Assembly: GCF_943193195.1 (NCBI RefSeq)
Contig: NZ_CALPDG010000001.1
Span: 186,001-250,000, forward strand
Reading direction: 5' to 3'
DNA: 64,000 nt
Origin: Mediterraneibacter agrestimuris
GTDB lineage: Bacteria > Bacillota > Clostridia > Lachnospirales > Lachnospiraceae
Shown here: one piece after another, positions 41,508 to 49,117 of the stretch
Numbering within the stretch: position 1 is the stretch's first letter
Layout: every line of letters starts with the position of its first letter
Position numbers and translations under genes: made by a program
The notes under the pieces: model-generated
What the model saw: only the letters and a program-made list of their open reading frames with translations
The model's database searches: none
Told to the model about the DNA's origin: nothing

Positions 41508-42860
41508 TTAACCTACTGTGATTTTTTCCTGGGGCAATTCTGATACATTTATTTTTCGTTCTGAAACTGCTGCAAAAATTAAAGTCAAACCTCCAACTCT
41601 TCCAAAAAACATCAATCCGATCAAAATTACTCTTGAAATCCCTCCCAGCTTCAATGTCATCCCCAATGATAATCCAACTGTGCCAATTGCCGAGCTGGTT
41701 TCAAATAATGCAGATAGCAGCGGGATATCTTCTATATAACTGATAGCCATTCCGCCGCTCAAAGACAGTACAACATACATCATAAAGACCGTTGCGGCAA
41801 TCTGGACTGCTTCTTCTGGAACCCGTCTGCCATAAAAATGTGCAGACTCCTTTTTTCGGAATACCGCCCATGCATTAGAGCACATAACCGCCGCAGTTGT
41901 TGTCTTCATACCACCAGCCGTAGATCCCGGAGAGCCTCCGATCAGCATTAATACAATCATTGCCATCAATCCAGTTTCACTTAACATAGTCAAGTCCACT
42001 GTATTGAATCCTGCAGTTCTCATAGTTACAGACTGAAACAATGAACTCAATACTCTTTCGCTCAGGGGCATATCTTTAAATTCACAGAAAAAAAGCCAAG
42101 CTGCCGGAACAATGATCAGCCCTGCTGTTACAGACAAAATCACCTTGCTCTGCATCCGGTATTTCTTCCAGTGCCACTTCTGATTTTTAATATCCTCCCA
42201 TGTCAAAAAACCTATACCTCCAATCACGATCAAAGCCATAACGGTTCCATTTACGATCGGATTTGTTGTATAAGATGTCAGTGAGGAAAATGGCTCCCGA
42301 ATCCCAATCAGATCAAATCCCGCATTACAAAATGCAGAGATAGCATGAAACACAGAGTACCAAATACCCTTTGCAAATCCAAAGTCCTTACAAAATACCG
42401 GCATCAGAAGCACTGCCCCTGTCAGTTCTATCACAATACTAGTCTTTAAAATAAATCTGGTCATTCTCACAATACCGCCTACATGATGTGCTGAAATTGA
42501 TTCCTGCATAATACTTCTCTGCATCAGACCTATTTTTCTTCCTGAAATGGCTACAATGGCCACCGCAACGGTTACAACTCCCATTCCGCCAATCTGTATC
42601 AATAACAAGATTACACCTTGCCCAAAAACAGACCAATAGGTTGCCGTATCACGTACAACAAGTCCTGTTACACATACTGCAGAAGTTGCTGTAAACACTG
42701 CATCCTGGAAGTTAGCACCCGCTCCGTCCTGAGTCGCCACAGGCAACATCAGCAATAGACTCCCTATCATAATTACCGAAAAAAAACCTAATATAATCAC
42801 TTGAAATGATGTAATATTCCTATGTGTTTTTTTTCTTTCCGTCCATTGATTCGCACGCAT
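41508..42860 (-). CDS. ktrB: Ktr/Trk potassium transporter membrane subunit
   Basis: A 450-residue polytopic channel-like transporter with four pore repeats: FTATSAVCVTGLVVRDTATYWS, FHAISAFCNAGFDLIG, FQSVTMRTAGFNTVDL, FETSSAIGTVGLSLGM. The glycine filter residues (VTGL, NAGF, TAGF, TVGL) are intact. It imports potassium coupled to sodium. AAAGGTGAGA precedes the ATG. I found no recognisable c-di-AMP riboswitch in the leader. Confidence 0.95.
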   Translation of the reverse strand: MRANQWTERKKTHRNITSFQVIILGFFSVIMIGSLLLMLPVATQDGAGANFQDAVFTATSAVCVTGLVVRDTATYWSVFGQGVILLLIQIGGMGVVTVAVAIVAISGRKIGLMQRSIMQESISAHHVGGIVRMTRFILKTSIVIELTGAVLLMPVFCKDFGFAKGIWYSVFHAISAFCNAGFDLIGIREPFSSLTSYTTNPIVNGTVMALIVIGGIGFLTWEDIKNQKWHWKKYRMQSKVILSVTAGLIIVPAAWLFFCEFKDMPLSERVLSSLFQSVTMRTAGFNTVDLTMLSETGLMAMIVLMLIGGSPGSTAGGMKTTTAAVMCSNAWAVFRKKESAHFYGRRVPEEAVQIAATVFMMYVVLSLSGGMAISYIEDIPLLSALFETSSAIGTVGLSLGMTLKLGGISRVILIGLMFFGRVGGLTLIFAAVSERKINVSELPQEKITVG

Positions 42861-42927
42861 CTTATCTCACCTTTCTTTAGCCCATATTGTCAGTGTATAA
42901 TTTCCATTGCCAATAATAGAATTATCC

Positions 42928-42962
42928 GTTACTGTGCACAGCAGCAGACTGTGGGCAGTAAC
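42928..42962. repeat. Interrupted GTTACTGTGCACAG palindrome
   Basis: GTTACTGTGCACAG, CAGCAGA, CTGTGGGCAGTAAC: the arms of the 12889 palindrome separated by an insertion. The rest of 42861-43203 is AT-rich with no gene; small open frames on the minus strand there have no ribosome site. Confidence 0.6.
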
Positions 42963-43203
42963 AATTATTCCTAAATAAAAGGGAAGAAGAGAAAATCCCT
43001 GCTTCCCAATAATATCGTTTAACTTTATGATATTTATTATCCAGAAAAACCGAAAATGAATTTGTATGATGGAATTTATTGTAGCGGAAAAACTGACAGA
43101 ATTCAAGACCCCAACAACAGAAAATCATAGAACCAAAAACATAAAAACATTAAGAACATTTACGACGCAAAAAATCAGAAAGAGAAACTTTAAAATTTTG
43201 TTT

Positions 43204-43232
43204 TTGACATATAATAACTAATCAAGTATAAT
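43204..43232 (+). promoter_or_regulatory. Consensus promoter of tRNA-Arg
   Basis: TTGACA, 17 bases, TATAAT, 65 bases before the tRNA. Perfect consensus spacing and hexamers, as expected for a stable RNA gene. Confidence 0.85.
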
Positions 43233-43296
43233 GAATAAGTACTCCTGTCCGGTTTATGGATAGGATAGATAATAGTTTCTTTTAAGCTTTCCAAAT

Positions 43297-43370
43297 GTCG
43301 CTATAGCTCAGCTGGATAGAGCGACCGCCTCCTAAGCGGTAGGCCGGAGGTTCAAATCCTCTTAGCGACG
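43297..43370 (+). tRNA. tRNA-Arg (anticodon CCT)
   Basis: A 74-base cloverleaf: acceptor GTCGCTA/TAGCGAC with discriminator G, D-arm GCTC-AGCTGGATA-GAGC, anticodon stem ACCGC/GCGGT with loop CTCCTAA (anticodon CCT, reading AGG), T-arm GGAGG-TTCAAAT-CCTCT. CCA is not encoded. It marks the left edge of the accessory region; no duplicate of its 3' end was seen within the window. Confidence 0.95.
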
Positions 43371-43378
43371 TCTAAAGA

Positions 43379-43416
43379 AATACCGAGAACATTGGGATTC
43401 CAGAGTTTTCGGTATT
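43379..43416 (+). terminator. Terminator of tRNA-Arg
   Basis: AATACCGAGAAC pairs with GTTTTCGGTATT (one G-U) around a 14-base loop, followed by CTTTTT. Confidence 0.85.
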
Positions 43417-43639
43417 CTTTTTATCTACAAGTTTGCTAATCAAAATGGCGTTTCTGCTAATTGTCCGAAAAATTTTGTTGAAAATCTTGCTAATTGAAAA
43501 GGCGGAAGTTTCCAGTTCAAATTCGTAACTTCGTCCCAAGTTGTGACGAAGTTAAAATTGAATTAACGATTTGTGATTTCAAGTTACTCATAGTTTTGAG
43601 GTTCTAATTTGGCACTTCAAAATAGAAAGGGCGATAAAA

Positions 43640-43891
43640 ATGGCTGATACAGAACAAACAGCTCTGTCAAAAGAAAATAATGATACCCAAGAAATATGCA
43701 TTGAATCAGCAGAGTCCGATATAAAAAGTATGATATATGTTATCCGTAACCAGCAGGTTATGATAGACAGTGATTTAGCGATGCTGTATCAAGTAGAAAC
43801 AAAGCGATTAAATGAAGCGGAAAAACGTAATATCTCAAGATTTCCAGAAAGATTTCGCTTTCAACTGACGAAAGAGGAATTAAGGCAGTAA
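43640..43891 (+). pseudogene. Truncated ORF6N-domain protein
   Basis: Eighty-three codons remain. IKSMIYVIRNQQVMIDSDLAMLYQVETKRLNEAEKRNISRFPERFRFQLTKEEL is the ORF6N domain (phage/mobile-element DNA-binding relative of KilA-N), but the frame stops two residues later, where intact family members continue for 150 or more residues. The start ATG has AGGGCG upstream. A 10-bp hairpin (TAACTTCGTC and complement, 43526-43554) lies in the 270 bases before it. The break near 43890 joins it to a reversed regulator fragment. Confidence 0.75.
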
Positions 43892-44279
43892 TACACAAAC
43901 AAGTTCCTGCAATATTTTCGTTCAAGATACCTATCGTACTTTCGCTAATTACCCCCAATATTAAAAGGACTATCGGAGATAAGATGCACAAAAAAGCCGC
44001 ATACGCTATTGTTTTAGCTGTCCTTGATTTTACAGAAAGAAAAGCTTTTGCTTCCTCCATAGATACACGCTTTAATGATGTCATATCATTGGACGAGTTG
44101 ATATATTCAGCTTGCTCAATTTCGTCTTTAAGTAAATAATCTGTACTTACTCCGAATAATTCGGAAAGGCGTATCATTTTATCAAGGTCAGGAACAGATT
44201 GTGCTCCCTCCCATTTTGAAACAGATTGTCGTGTTACATTCTTTTGTCCTCCTGTTAATGCGATTGTTATACTTATATT
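43758..44279 (-). pseudogene. Truncated XRE-family membrane regulator
   Basis: The minus-strand frame reads NVTRQSVSKWEGAQSVPDLDKMIRLSELFGVSTDYLLKDE, the second half of an XRE helix-turn-helix, then two membrane segments (AKTIAYAAFLCILSPIVLLILGV and a following one). The first part of the HTH is missing: the frame is closed by a stop at 44280-44282. The last 40 codons run antisense through the ORF6N fragment, so the C-terminus is also foreign. It is a gene fragment truncated at both ends. Confidence 0.65.
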
Positions 44280-44606
44280 TTAGTGATTTATAAAATTGCG
44301 GTCCTCTTATGTTCCTGCAAATAGTGTTTGTGTCGTTGCCCCTAATCTATTCGCACATACATCACAGTTTCCCGATTGCCACACTTTGTTATATTGTGTT
44401 ATCAGATTTTTCTGCCCTTGATTTTGCCCTTATGATTATGCAGAACAAGGGTGACATTGTGTGAAATCATATAAAGGGATAAGGTGGACTGATTGCGATA
44501 AATCCTTTATTTTCAAGGCGTTTGGAGGATTTTATTAAAACTCTACGAGGTGTGATAAACACCTGTGAAATTGCGAGTTTCTAATTTGAATTTATAGTAT
44601 TCGTTC

Positions 44607-45248
44607 TTATTTCTCAAAAACAACAAAACCACATTCGTAAGGATGGTCGCAATACACGCTTTCTTGCTTATCAGTACGGTATAGCATACTTTTCAGTATA
44701 ATTAGAAAATCTCCACCACCTGAAATAATCATAAATTCTGCCAGAAAAAATAGCAGTAATTGATTTGCCATTACAGAAACTACTGCAGCTCCACCGCCTA
44801 AAACTAATGTAGGCATAGCAGTTCCTAGCAAATATTGCCATTTTTCCAACGGTTCAGAGCAAGTACAGTATGGAGAAAAACTACTCCAAATAATTCCAAA
44901 ATCAATCGAATGAAAATGATTCTTTGCAAAAATCCCCCAAGTGACGCCATGTATTAATTCATGTAAAATAGTTAGAGGAAGAAGCAGAAACGCCGCTACG
45001 ACAAATCCCAAAGAAATCCCCCCTAAATCAAAACCATTCACATTATAATAAAACAAAAATGTAAAAATTATAAAAGGTAGCATACTCAAAGGTCCTAAAA
45101 AATTTGCTTGTCGAATATTGATAGTCATATTCTTAATTTTATATCCTTTTTGTTGCATTTCAGTACTTAATTTTTCAAAATAATCTTTACGTTTCAATTC
45201 TTTTTCTGTTAATTTTCTTTTGTCTTTATCCATACTTAATTCCTCCAA
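44607..45248 (-). CDS. DUF3267 putative membrane zinc metallopeptidase
   Basis: A 213-residue membrane protein with HELIHGVTW, the HExxH signature of DUF3267, in a membrane segment (LLLPLTILHELIHGVTWGIF, about 92-111) and four predicted helices. GTAMPTLVLGGGAAVV follows. Homologues are uncharacterised integral-membrane zincins. The N-terminus is a charged helix (KDKRKLTEKELKRKDYFEKL). Start ATG at 45248 or the internal ATG at 45233; GGAGGAATT lies before the latter. The 330 bases to its left (44280-44606) contain an AT-rich spacer with a small AGGTGT/ACACCT hairpin near 44545-44565 and no gene. Confidence 0.8.
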   Translation of the reverse strand: MEELSMDKDKRKLTEKELKRKDYFEKLSTEMQQKGYKIKNMTINIRQANFLGPLSMLPFIIFTFLFYYNVNGFDLGGISLGFVVAAFLLLPLTILHELIHGVTWGIFAKNHFHSIDFGIIWSSFSPYCTCSEPLEKWQYLLGTAMPTLVLGGGAAVVSVMANQLLLFFLAEFMIISGGGDFLIILKSMLYRTDKQESVYCDHPYECGFVVFEK

Positions 45249-45297
45249 ATCTCGATTTTTCTTTTATATTTTGAAATTATAGCACGAATACATAGAT

Positions 45298-45366
45298 TTA
45301 TCCAGAAACCTTGGCGCTAAAGTAAATGTATCTCCCCGACAGGGATTTCCGCAGTTCCTTTTTCAT
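45298..45366 (-). CDS. Possible 22-residue peptide or gene fragment
   Basis: ATG preceded by GGAGGAATAGAA opens a 22-codon frame starting MKKELRKSLSG and ending KVSG. The ribosome site is convincing but the product matches nothing I know; it may be the first codons of a deleted gene. Confidence 0.25.
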   Translation of the reverse strand: MKKELRKSLSGRYIYFSAKVSG

Positions 45367-45501
45367 TTCTATTCCTCCATCCGATAGTTATTATTTTTCA
45401 TTTTCTGTATTGTGATAGATTTAATTTAGTAAGTCAACAAAAACACCCTTTTTCCATTTGCGAATAATGCAAATCCGTGAGGTACAATCTATTACAGATT
45501 T

Positions 45502-45730
45502 ACCTTTACGCCCCGTTTCCAAAAGCATTTTAAGGGTCTAACCGCACAGGAGAAGAAGCAGCTTAAAAACAAGCTGGAACTTCTGGCTGAAAATCCTTCT
45601 CATCCATCGCTGCGCACCAAACGAATCCAGGGAGTGCAGCGTCAATATGGGCATCCGCATTATCTGGTATTACGAAGGCGACAAAATGATTATCCTGGTG
45701 GACGTAGCACATCACGACATATTAGAGCAA
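45502..45730 (+). pseudogene. Frameshifted RelE/ParE-type toxin gene
   Basis: The first frame reads FTPRFQKHFKGLTAQEKKQ and, later, NPSHPSLRTKRIQG, then continues in another frame as SVNMGIRIIWYYEGDKM and IILVDVAHHDILEQ. Together these form a typical RelE-superfamily toxin, but about five codons appear lost at the junction (near 45635-45643), the frame shifts, and no start codon is visible. No antitoxin gene remains upstream. Confidence 0.7.
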
Positions 45731-46079
45731 TTACTCCGTACCGTTGTTCCTCCCCTGCTACGTGGCGGGATCTTTGGTAACCCTTCCCATGAGATGAATA
45801 ATTGCTGACATAAAATTTCTCCTTCCTGCCCTCTGGGCGTTGAAATAATAAAAATAGGTAAAAGAATGGGAAATCCATGTTTCTGATTTCCAAACTTAAA
45901 CTCGCGTGTGCTCTGGAAGAATGGTCCAGACTCCCGATATGGGAAACGAACTTATTTTTAAACAGATGCTTGAAAATGAGGAGAAGATAGTTTATAATCA
46001 GCATAGAAGGTAAAGGAGATATTGGCATGTCCCCATTACCCTAGACGGAAACTTATGCAAAATGGTTTACAAGTTACAC

Positions 46080-46112
46080 AAGCTATCCCCTATTTGCGGT
46101 AGAGGATAGCTT
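46080..46112 (+). terminator. Hairpin at the 3' end of the holin-like toxin gene
   Basis: AAGCTATCC and its complement (9 bp) around a 15-base loop, with six T on the plus-strand side. It ends transcripts coming from the left and could also close the minus-strand toxin message. The 45731-46079 stretch holds short coding-like fragments (for example MGNELIFKQMLENEEKIVYN at about 45937-45996, plus strand) but no intact gene. Confidence 0.65.
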
Positions 46113-46120
46113 TTTTCTGC

Positions 46121-46204
46121 CTATTTACGGTTGTTGTGATTATCTATGTAAGTTAAGGCGGCAAATACCACCAGAAGTAATGTCAGAATTTCTAACGTGT
46201 TCAT
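46121..46204 (-). CDS. Holin-like small toxin peptide (type I toxin family)
   Basis: A 27-residue peptide too short for usual gene calling: MNTLEILTLLLVVFAALT followed by a short polar tail ending NNRK. The Met-x-Thr-Leu-E start and single hydrophobic helix match the putative holin-like toxin family (Hol_Tox; TxpA/BsrG-like peptides), which insert in the membrane and are silenced by antisense RNA. AAGGGGG lies six bases before the ATG. The hairpin at 46080-46112 follows the stop. An antisense RNA promoter was not identified. Confidence 0.7.
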   Translation of the reverse strand: MNTLEILTLLLVVFAALTYIDNHNNRK

Positions 46205-46497
46205 GATAACCCCCTTTCCGTTTCCGAAAAGGGCAACCAGGGAACTATCCCCTTACTGTCTATGCTGATTAAAGAAAGTGTAACACATAATAACAGAAAT
46301 CGCCACAACATTTAATCACGATATGGTAAGGAATCTCCTGGAGAACTAGATTTGGAAGAATGTAAATTTTAATTAGCTGACGTATTCTAATCATTTTTTG
46401 TAATTACAGGCAATTCCTCGTATCCGACCAGATCTACAGAAGAATAATTGTTATAACTGGTATCAGGTATCCAGAACGGGGAATTTCGGAGATAACA

Positions 46498-46800
46498 GTG
46501 GAATATGGTGCAAACAGTATCTTTGATGTGAAGAAGGTGCAAGGACATTTATGCCAAACTTGTCTGGATAAACTGCTGGAAGTTATGGATAGCTGTGGAT
46601 ATGAGGGAGAGGAAACGGATGCAAAAGATATATGTATGGTGGATTTTAAGACGCTGGAGCTGTATTCCCTGCAGGAACATTACATTTCCCATTATATACG
46701 GGATTATTATGTCCAGGTAGACGGACGGGATGGGGAAGAACTGGAGGTGACGGGCATCTATACGCCGGTACTGGAGAATGGGGAACGGACAGCGGAATGA
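46498..46800 (+). CDS. Hypothetical protein, possibly 5'-truncated
   Basis: One hundred codons from a GTG: VKKVQGHLCQTCLDKLLEVMDSCGYEGEETDAKDICMVDFKTLELYSLQEHYISHYIRDYYVQVDGRDGEELEVTGIYTPVLENG. HLCQTCL has a CxxC pair. Coding-like sequence in the same frame (ITGIRYPERGISEI) continues upstream of the GTG without a good start, so the 5' end may be lost. I do not recognise the family. It is separated by 60 bases from the next small gene. Confidence 0.5.
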   Translation: MEYGANSIFDVKKVQGHLCQTCLDKLLEVMDSCGYEGEETDAKDICMVDFKTLELYSLQEHYISHYIRDYYVQVDGRDGEELEVTGIYTPVLENGERTAE

Positions 46801-46863
46801 TTGTGCAGGAAGAAAATGCAGGATATAATAGAAAGAAAATGCTGATAGAAAAAGATAGATGCA

Positions 46864-47064
46864 GTGGAAAACAATAAGAGAATCTGCCCAGGTTGTGGTA
46901 AAAAGATGAAACAGCAGTTTATTGGTTTGAAGCATTGTAAATGCAGCATGAGCTTGAAAAGAGACATCGGTTATTTTGAACGTACAGAAGACATGGTTTT
47001 CGCATTGAAAAGGAGAAAATGCGGGAAAAAGTGGAAACAGGTGCCGGTAATCAGATATAAATAG
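46864..47064 (+). CDS. Small cysteine-rich hypothetical protein
   Basis: Sixty-six residues from a GTG: ICPGCGKKMKQQFIGLKHCKC followed by SMSLKRDIGYFERTEDMVFALKRRKCGKKWKQVPVIRYK. CPGC and CKC could bind one zinc, giving a small ribbon, and the C-terminal half is very basic. Function unknown. The upstream GAAAAAGATAG is a poor ribosome site, so expression is uncertain. Confidence 0.5.
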   Translation: MENNKRICPGCGKKMKQQFIGLKHCKCSMSLKRDIGYFERTEDMVFALKRRKCGKKWKQVPVIRYK

Positions 47065-47104
47065 ATAGAAAGCCTTGAAACAAGGGGAAGGGATATTCAA
47101 AAAT

Positions 47105-47257
47105 ATGAGACGGAAGAAACGGATTATTATTCCGGCACTATTGTTCTTTTTTATAGCAGTCCTTTGTGCCGGATATGTAAGTGACTATTATCATACAGAT
47201 GAGAATGTACAGGTATATCTGCAGAAGAAAGATTCCGTAACACCAAGAACCACATAA
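47105..47257 (+). pseudogene. 5' fragment of an alpha/beta-hydrolase-type gene
   Basis: The frame encodes a membrane anchor, MRRKKRIIIPALLFFFIAVLCAGYVSDYYHTDENVQVYLQKKDSV, and then breaks off at 47257. This N-terminus resembles Lachnospiraceae membrane-anchored alpha/beta hydrolases of about 250 residues (from memory). The remnant IS256-type transposase starts 10 bases later, so the hydrolase body was probably lost with that insertion. Confidence 0.5.
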
Positions 47258-47267
47258 GCAGCACGGC

Positions 47268-47502
47268 CTAAAATTCAATCCCATAAAGATTCTGAAGCTG
47301 GTCATGAATGCCATGTGTACTCATGCCGCGTGCATACAAAGAGATGATTTTTTTCATAACCGAGAGTTGCATCCAACTCTGCTTCCATCAGTTCCTGTAG
47401 GATATCTTTGAAGCTGTCTTTTAGAAGTGTGTACACATCTGCAACACTGCTAATGTTGTTTTCTGAGATAATCTGTCGAATTTGTTCCTTTGCAACTGCC
47501 AT
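47268..47502 (-). pseudogene. Internally deleted IS256-family transposase
   Basis: The first 50 codons (MAVAKEQIRQIISENNISSVADVYTLLKDSFKDILQELMEAELDATLGYEK) are the N-terminus of IS256/mutator transposases. The frame then shifts into KKIISLYARGMSTHGIHDQLQNLYGIEF, a downstream segment of the same family, and stops. The catalytic DDE core is gone. The stretch 47503-47600 has features of the IS left end (AGTGTAAAATAGTTTGTA on the minus strand). Confidence 0.8.
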
Positions 47503-47599
47503 AAAAAATACAAACTATTTTACACTACCCCTTAGAAAAATATAAACAGTTTAAACTATTCTGGGATTCGTTGTGAAATGTAGGGATCAGATATCACTA

Positions 47600-47705
47600 A
47601 GAGGGGGCTGCCTACTAGCAAATGGCGCTACTCCTAAGTAACAAGTTTTTATTATTTCACTTGTCTACCTAGAAGGGAGAATATCATTTCCCGGCAGCCC
47701 CTTCT
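47600..47705. repeat. Multi-stem inverted-repeat element (MITE or structured RNA)
   Basis: AGAGGGGGCTGCC (47600-47612) and GGCAGCCCCTTCT (47693-47705) are complementary at 12 of 13 positions. Inside, on the minus strand, CTAGGTAGACAAGT pairs with ACTTGTTACTTAG, GGGA with TCCC, and TAGC with GCTA, giving a closed multi-branched fold. It lies between IS256 remains and the rbsD-like gene. T-rich DNA follows on the plus-strand side. Confidence 0.7.
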
Positions 47706-47769
47706 TTATATTTGATTATTCAATAATCATTAGAGTACGAAAAATTTCATTCATAAAGTATATTTTATA

Positions 47770-48177
47770 TCAATATGGACATCCACTAACAAGAATAGCT
47801 GAAGCATAATGATATCTCGTATCTCCTGTACGAATTGCAAAACGTACCTCTTCTTTTGTCAATCTGCAGAATTCTGAATGAGGAATCTGCTCAATTGGAA
47901 CATTATATTCTGCAAATAATTTTGAATAAGCATCATATAATTCTTTACTTACTTCCATCATTTCTTTTGCCAGATATGCTTTTTCAACAAGGCAATCCTC
48001 AAGAATTCCTTTTGTTACTGTAATCACATCAGGTACATTTGGAACAAACGCCAAGTCTATTCTTGTCATTTCTTTCGGAAGTTCCATTGCAGAATCACTT
48101 ACTAAGTACTTATCTAAATGTGTCAATAAAGATAAATTGTAATTTACTTGTGGGTTAATAATACCATTCTTAATCAT
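47770..48177 (-). CDS. RbsD/FucU-family sugar mutarotase (D-ribose pyranase-like)
   Basis: A 135-residue protein: MIKNGIINPQVNYNLSLLTHLDKYLVSDSAMELPKEMTRIDLAFVPNVPDVITVTKGILEDCLVEKA and the C-terminal TRYHYASAILVSGCPY, all matching RbsD. RbsD interconverts pyranose and other forms of ribose (FucU: fucose). His20 of the active site is kept, but SDSAMELP replaces the usual ADAGFPIP, so the sugar may differ. AAGGAG precedes the ATG at 48177. It is the last gene of the LacI-linked operon. Confidence 0.88.
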   Translation of the reverse strand: MIKNGIINPQVNYNLSLLTHLDKYLVSDSAMELPKEMTRIDLAFVPNVPDVITVTKGILEDCLVEKAYLAKEMMEVSKELYDAYSKLFAEYNVPIEQIPHSEFCRLTKEEVRFAIRTGDTRYHYASAILVSGCPY

Positions 48178-48199
48178 TTTTTTCTCCTTATCTTTTTCA

Positions 48200-49102
48200 T
48201 TATTTTTCTGGATATAATAACTTCTGTACATCTTCATCTAATAAATTATTTTTCGTTACTAATTTAGCCCCGGGATCAATCACCTTATCAACTGGTCTTT
48301 TTTCAAGAGCATCCATTACACATTTAACTCCCATGTATCCAATTTCAAAAGGTTTTTGTACAATCATACCTGTAAGAATACTATCCCGTACTGCTTCAAT
48401 CTCTACATCATTTGCATCAAATGCATATGATAATACGCGCTTTTCAGCACAAGCTTTGCGGATACCATTAGCAATTCCTACCCCTGTCATATCATTATCA
48501 GCAAAAATTCCAATTAAGTTTTCATCTTGAAGAAGCTTATATACAATTTCCTCTGTTAATACTGGATCGTTTTCCACATATTGAGTATCTAATATTTCAA
48601 TTTCCGGTGCCAGTAATTTGACTTTTTCAATAAAGCCGGCATCCCTGTCTAAATCTACTTTTGAAATTTTTGATGAATTAATAACAACAACTTTTTTATC
48701 GTGCAAATCAATTTTTGAATCTTTTAATGTTTTAACCATTGCTTCTGCCGCCATACCTGCGGCAATTTTACTATTTGTTCCAATGAATGACACATATTTT
48801 TCAGTACTCACTTGATTATCTAAGGTAACTACAGGAATGCCGTTTTCCATAGCTTTTTCAATATATGGAACTGTTAGATCATTACTTGTTGATGCAATTA
48901 CGATTCCATCGGGATTTGAATCTACAACCTGCTGCAGCATCTCCACCTGCTGCAAAATATCTGATTCTTCCGGCGGAGCCATCACTTCAACCTCTACCTG
49001 TTGCGGCAATTCGCTCATAACATGCTTTGCACCACTTAGCATTGTCTGCCAAAAATCAGAATTCCACGCTTTTACAATTACTTTAATATTATATTTTTTC
49101 AT
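48200..49102 (-). CDS. RbsB-type sugar-binding protein lacking a signal peptide
   Basis: A 300-residue periplasmic-binding-protein fold (Peripla_BP_4): VIVKAWNSDFWQTMLSGAKHVM, DGIVIASTSNDLTVPYIEKAMENGIPVVTLDNQV, FADNDMTGVGIANGIRKA. Ribose/galactose-type ABC binding proteins are exported lipoproteins, yet this one starts MKKYNIKVIVKAWNS with no hydrophobic segment. GGAGGGAAGAAA sits directly before the ATG and the upstream stop is 16 bases away, so no signal sequence was missed. It is therefore probably cytoplasmic, perhaps a sugar sensor, carrier or enzyme-associated protein. The operon has a separate lipoprotein binding protein. Confidence 0.8.
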   Translation of the reverse strand: MKKYNIKVIVKAWNSDFWQTMLSGAKHVMSELPQQVEVEVMAPPEESDILQQVEMLQQVVDSNPDGIVIASTSNDLTVPYIEKAMENGIPVVTLDNQVSTEKYVSFIGTNSKIAAGMAAEAMVKTLKDSKIDLHDKKVVVINSSKISKVDLDRDAGFIEKVKLLAPEIEILDTQYVENDPVLTEEIVYKLLQDENLIGIFADNDMTGVGIANGIRKACAEKRVLSYAFDANDVEIEAVRDSILTGMIVQKPFEIGYMGVKCVMDALEKRPVDKVIDPGAKLVTKNNLLDEDVQKLLYPEK

Positions 49103-49117
49103 TTTCTTCCCTCCAAT

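Noticed and set aside
42861-43203. c-di-AMP (ydaO) riboswitch before the Ktr genes
   Set aside because: Looked for because of the potassium context; the conserved ydaO core was not found.
43297-43370. Attachment-site duplication of the tRNA-Arg 3' end
   Set aside because: No second copy of the T-arm/acceptor sequence was seen downstream in the window, so integration at this tRNA is not proven.
45690-46028. 112-codon minus-strand open frame
   Set aside because: Overlaps the RelE pseudogene end and fragment DNA; no ribosome site and no recognisable family.
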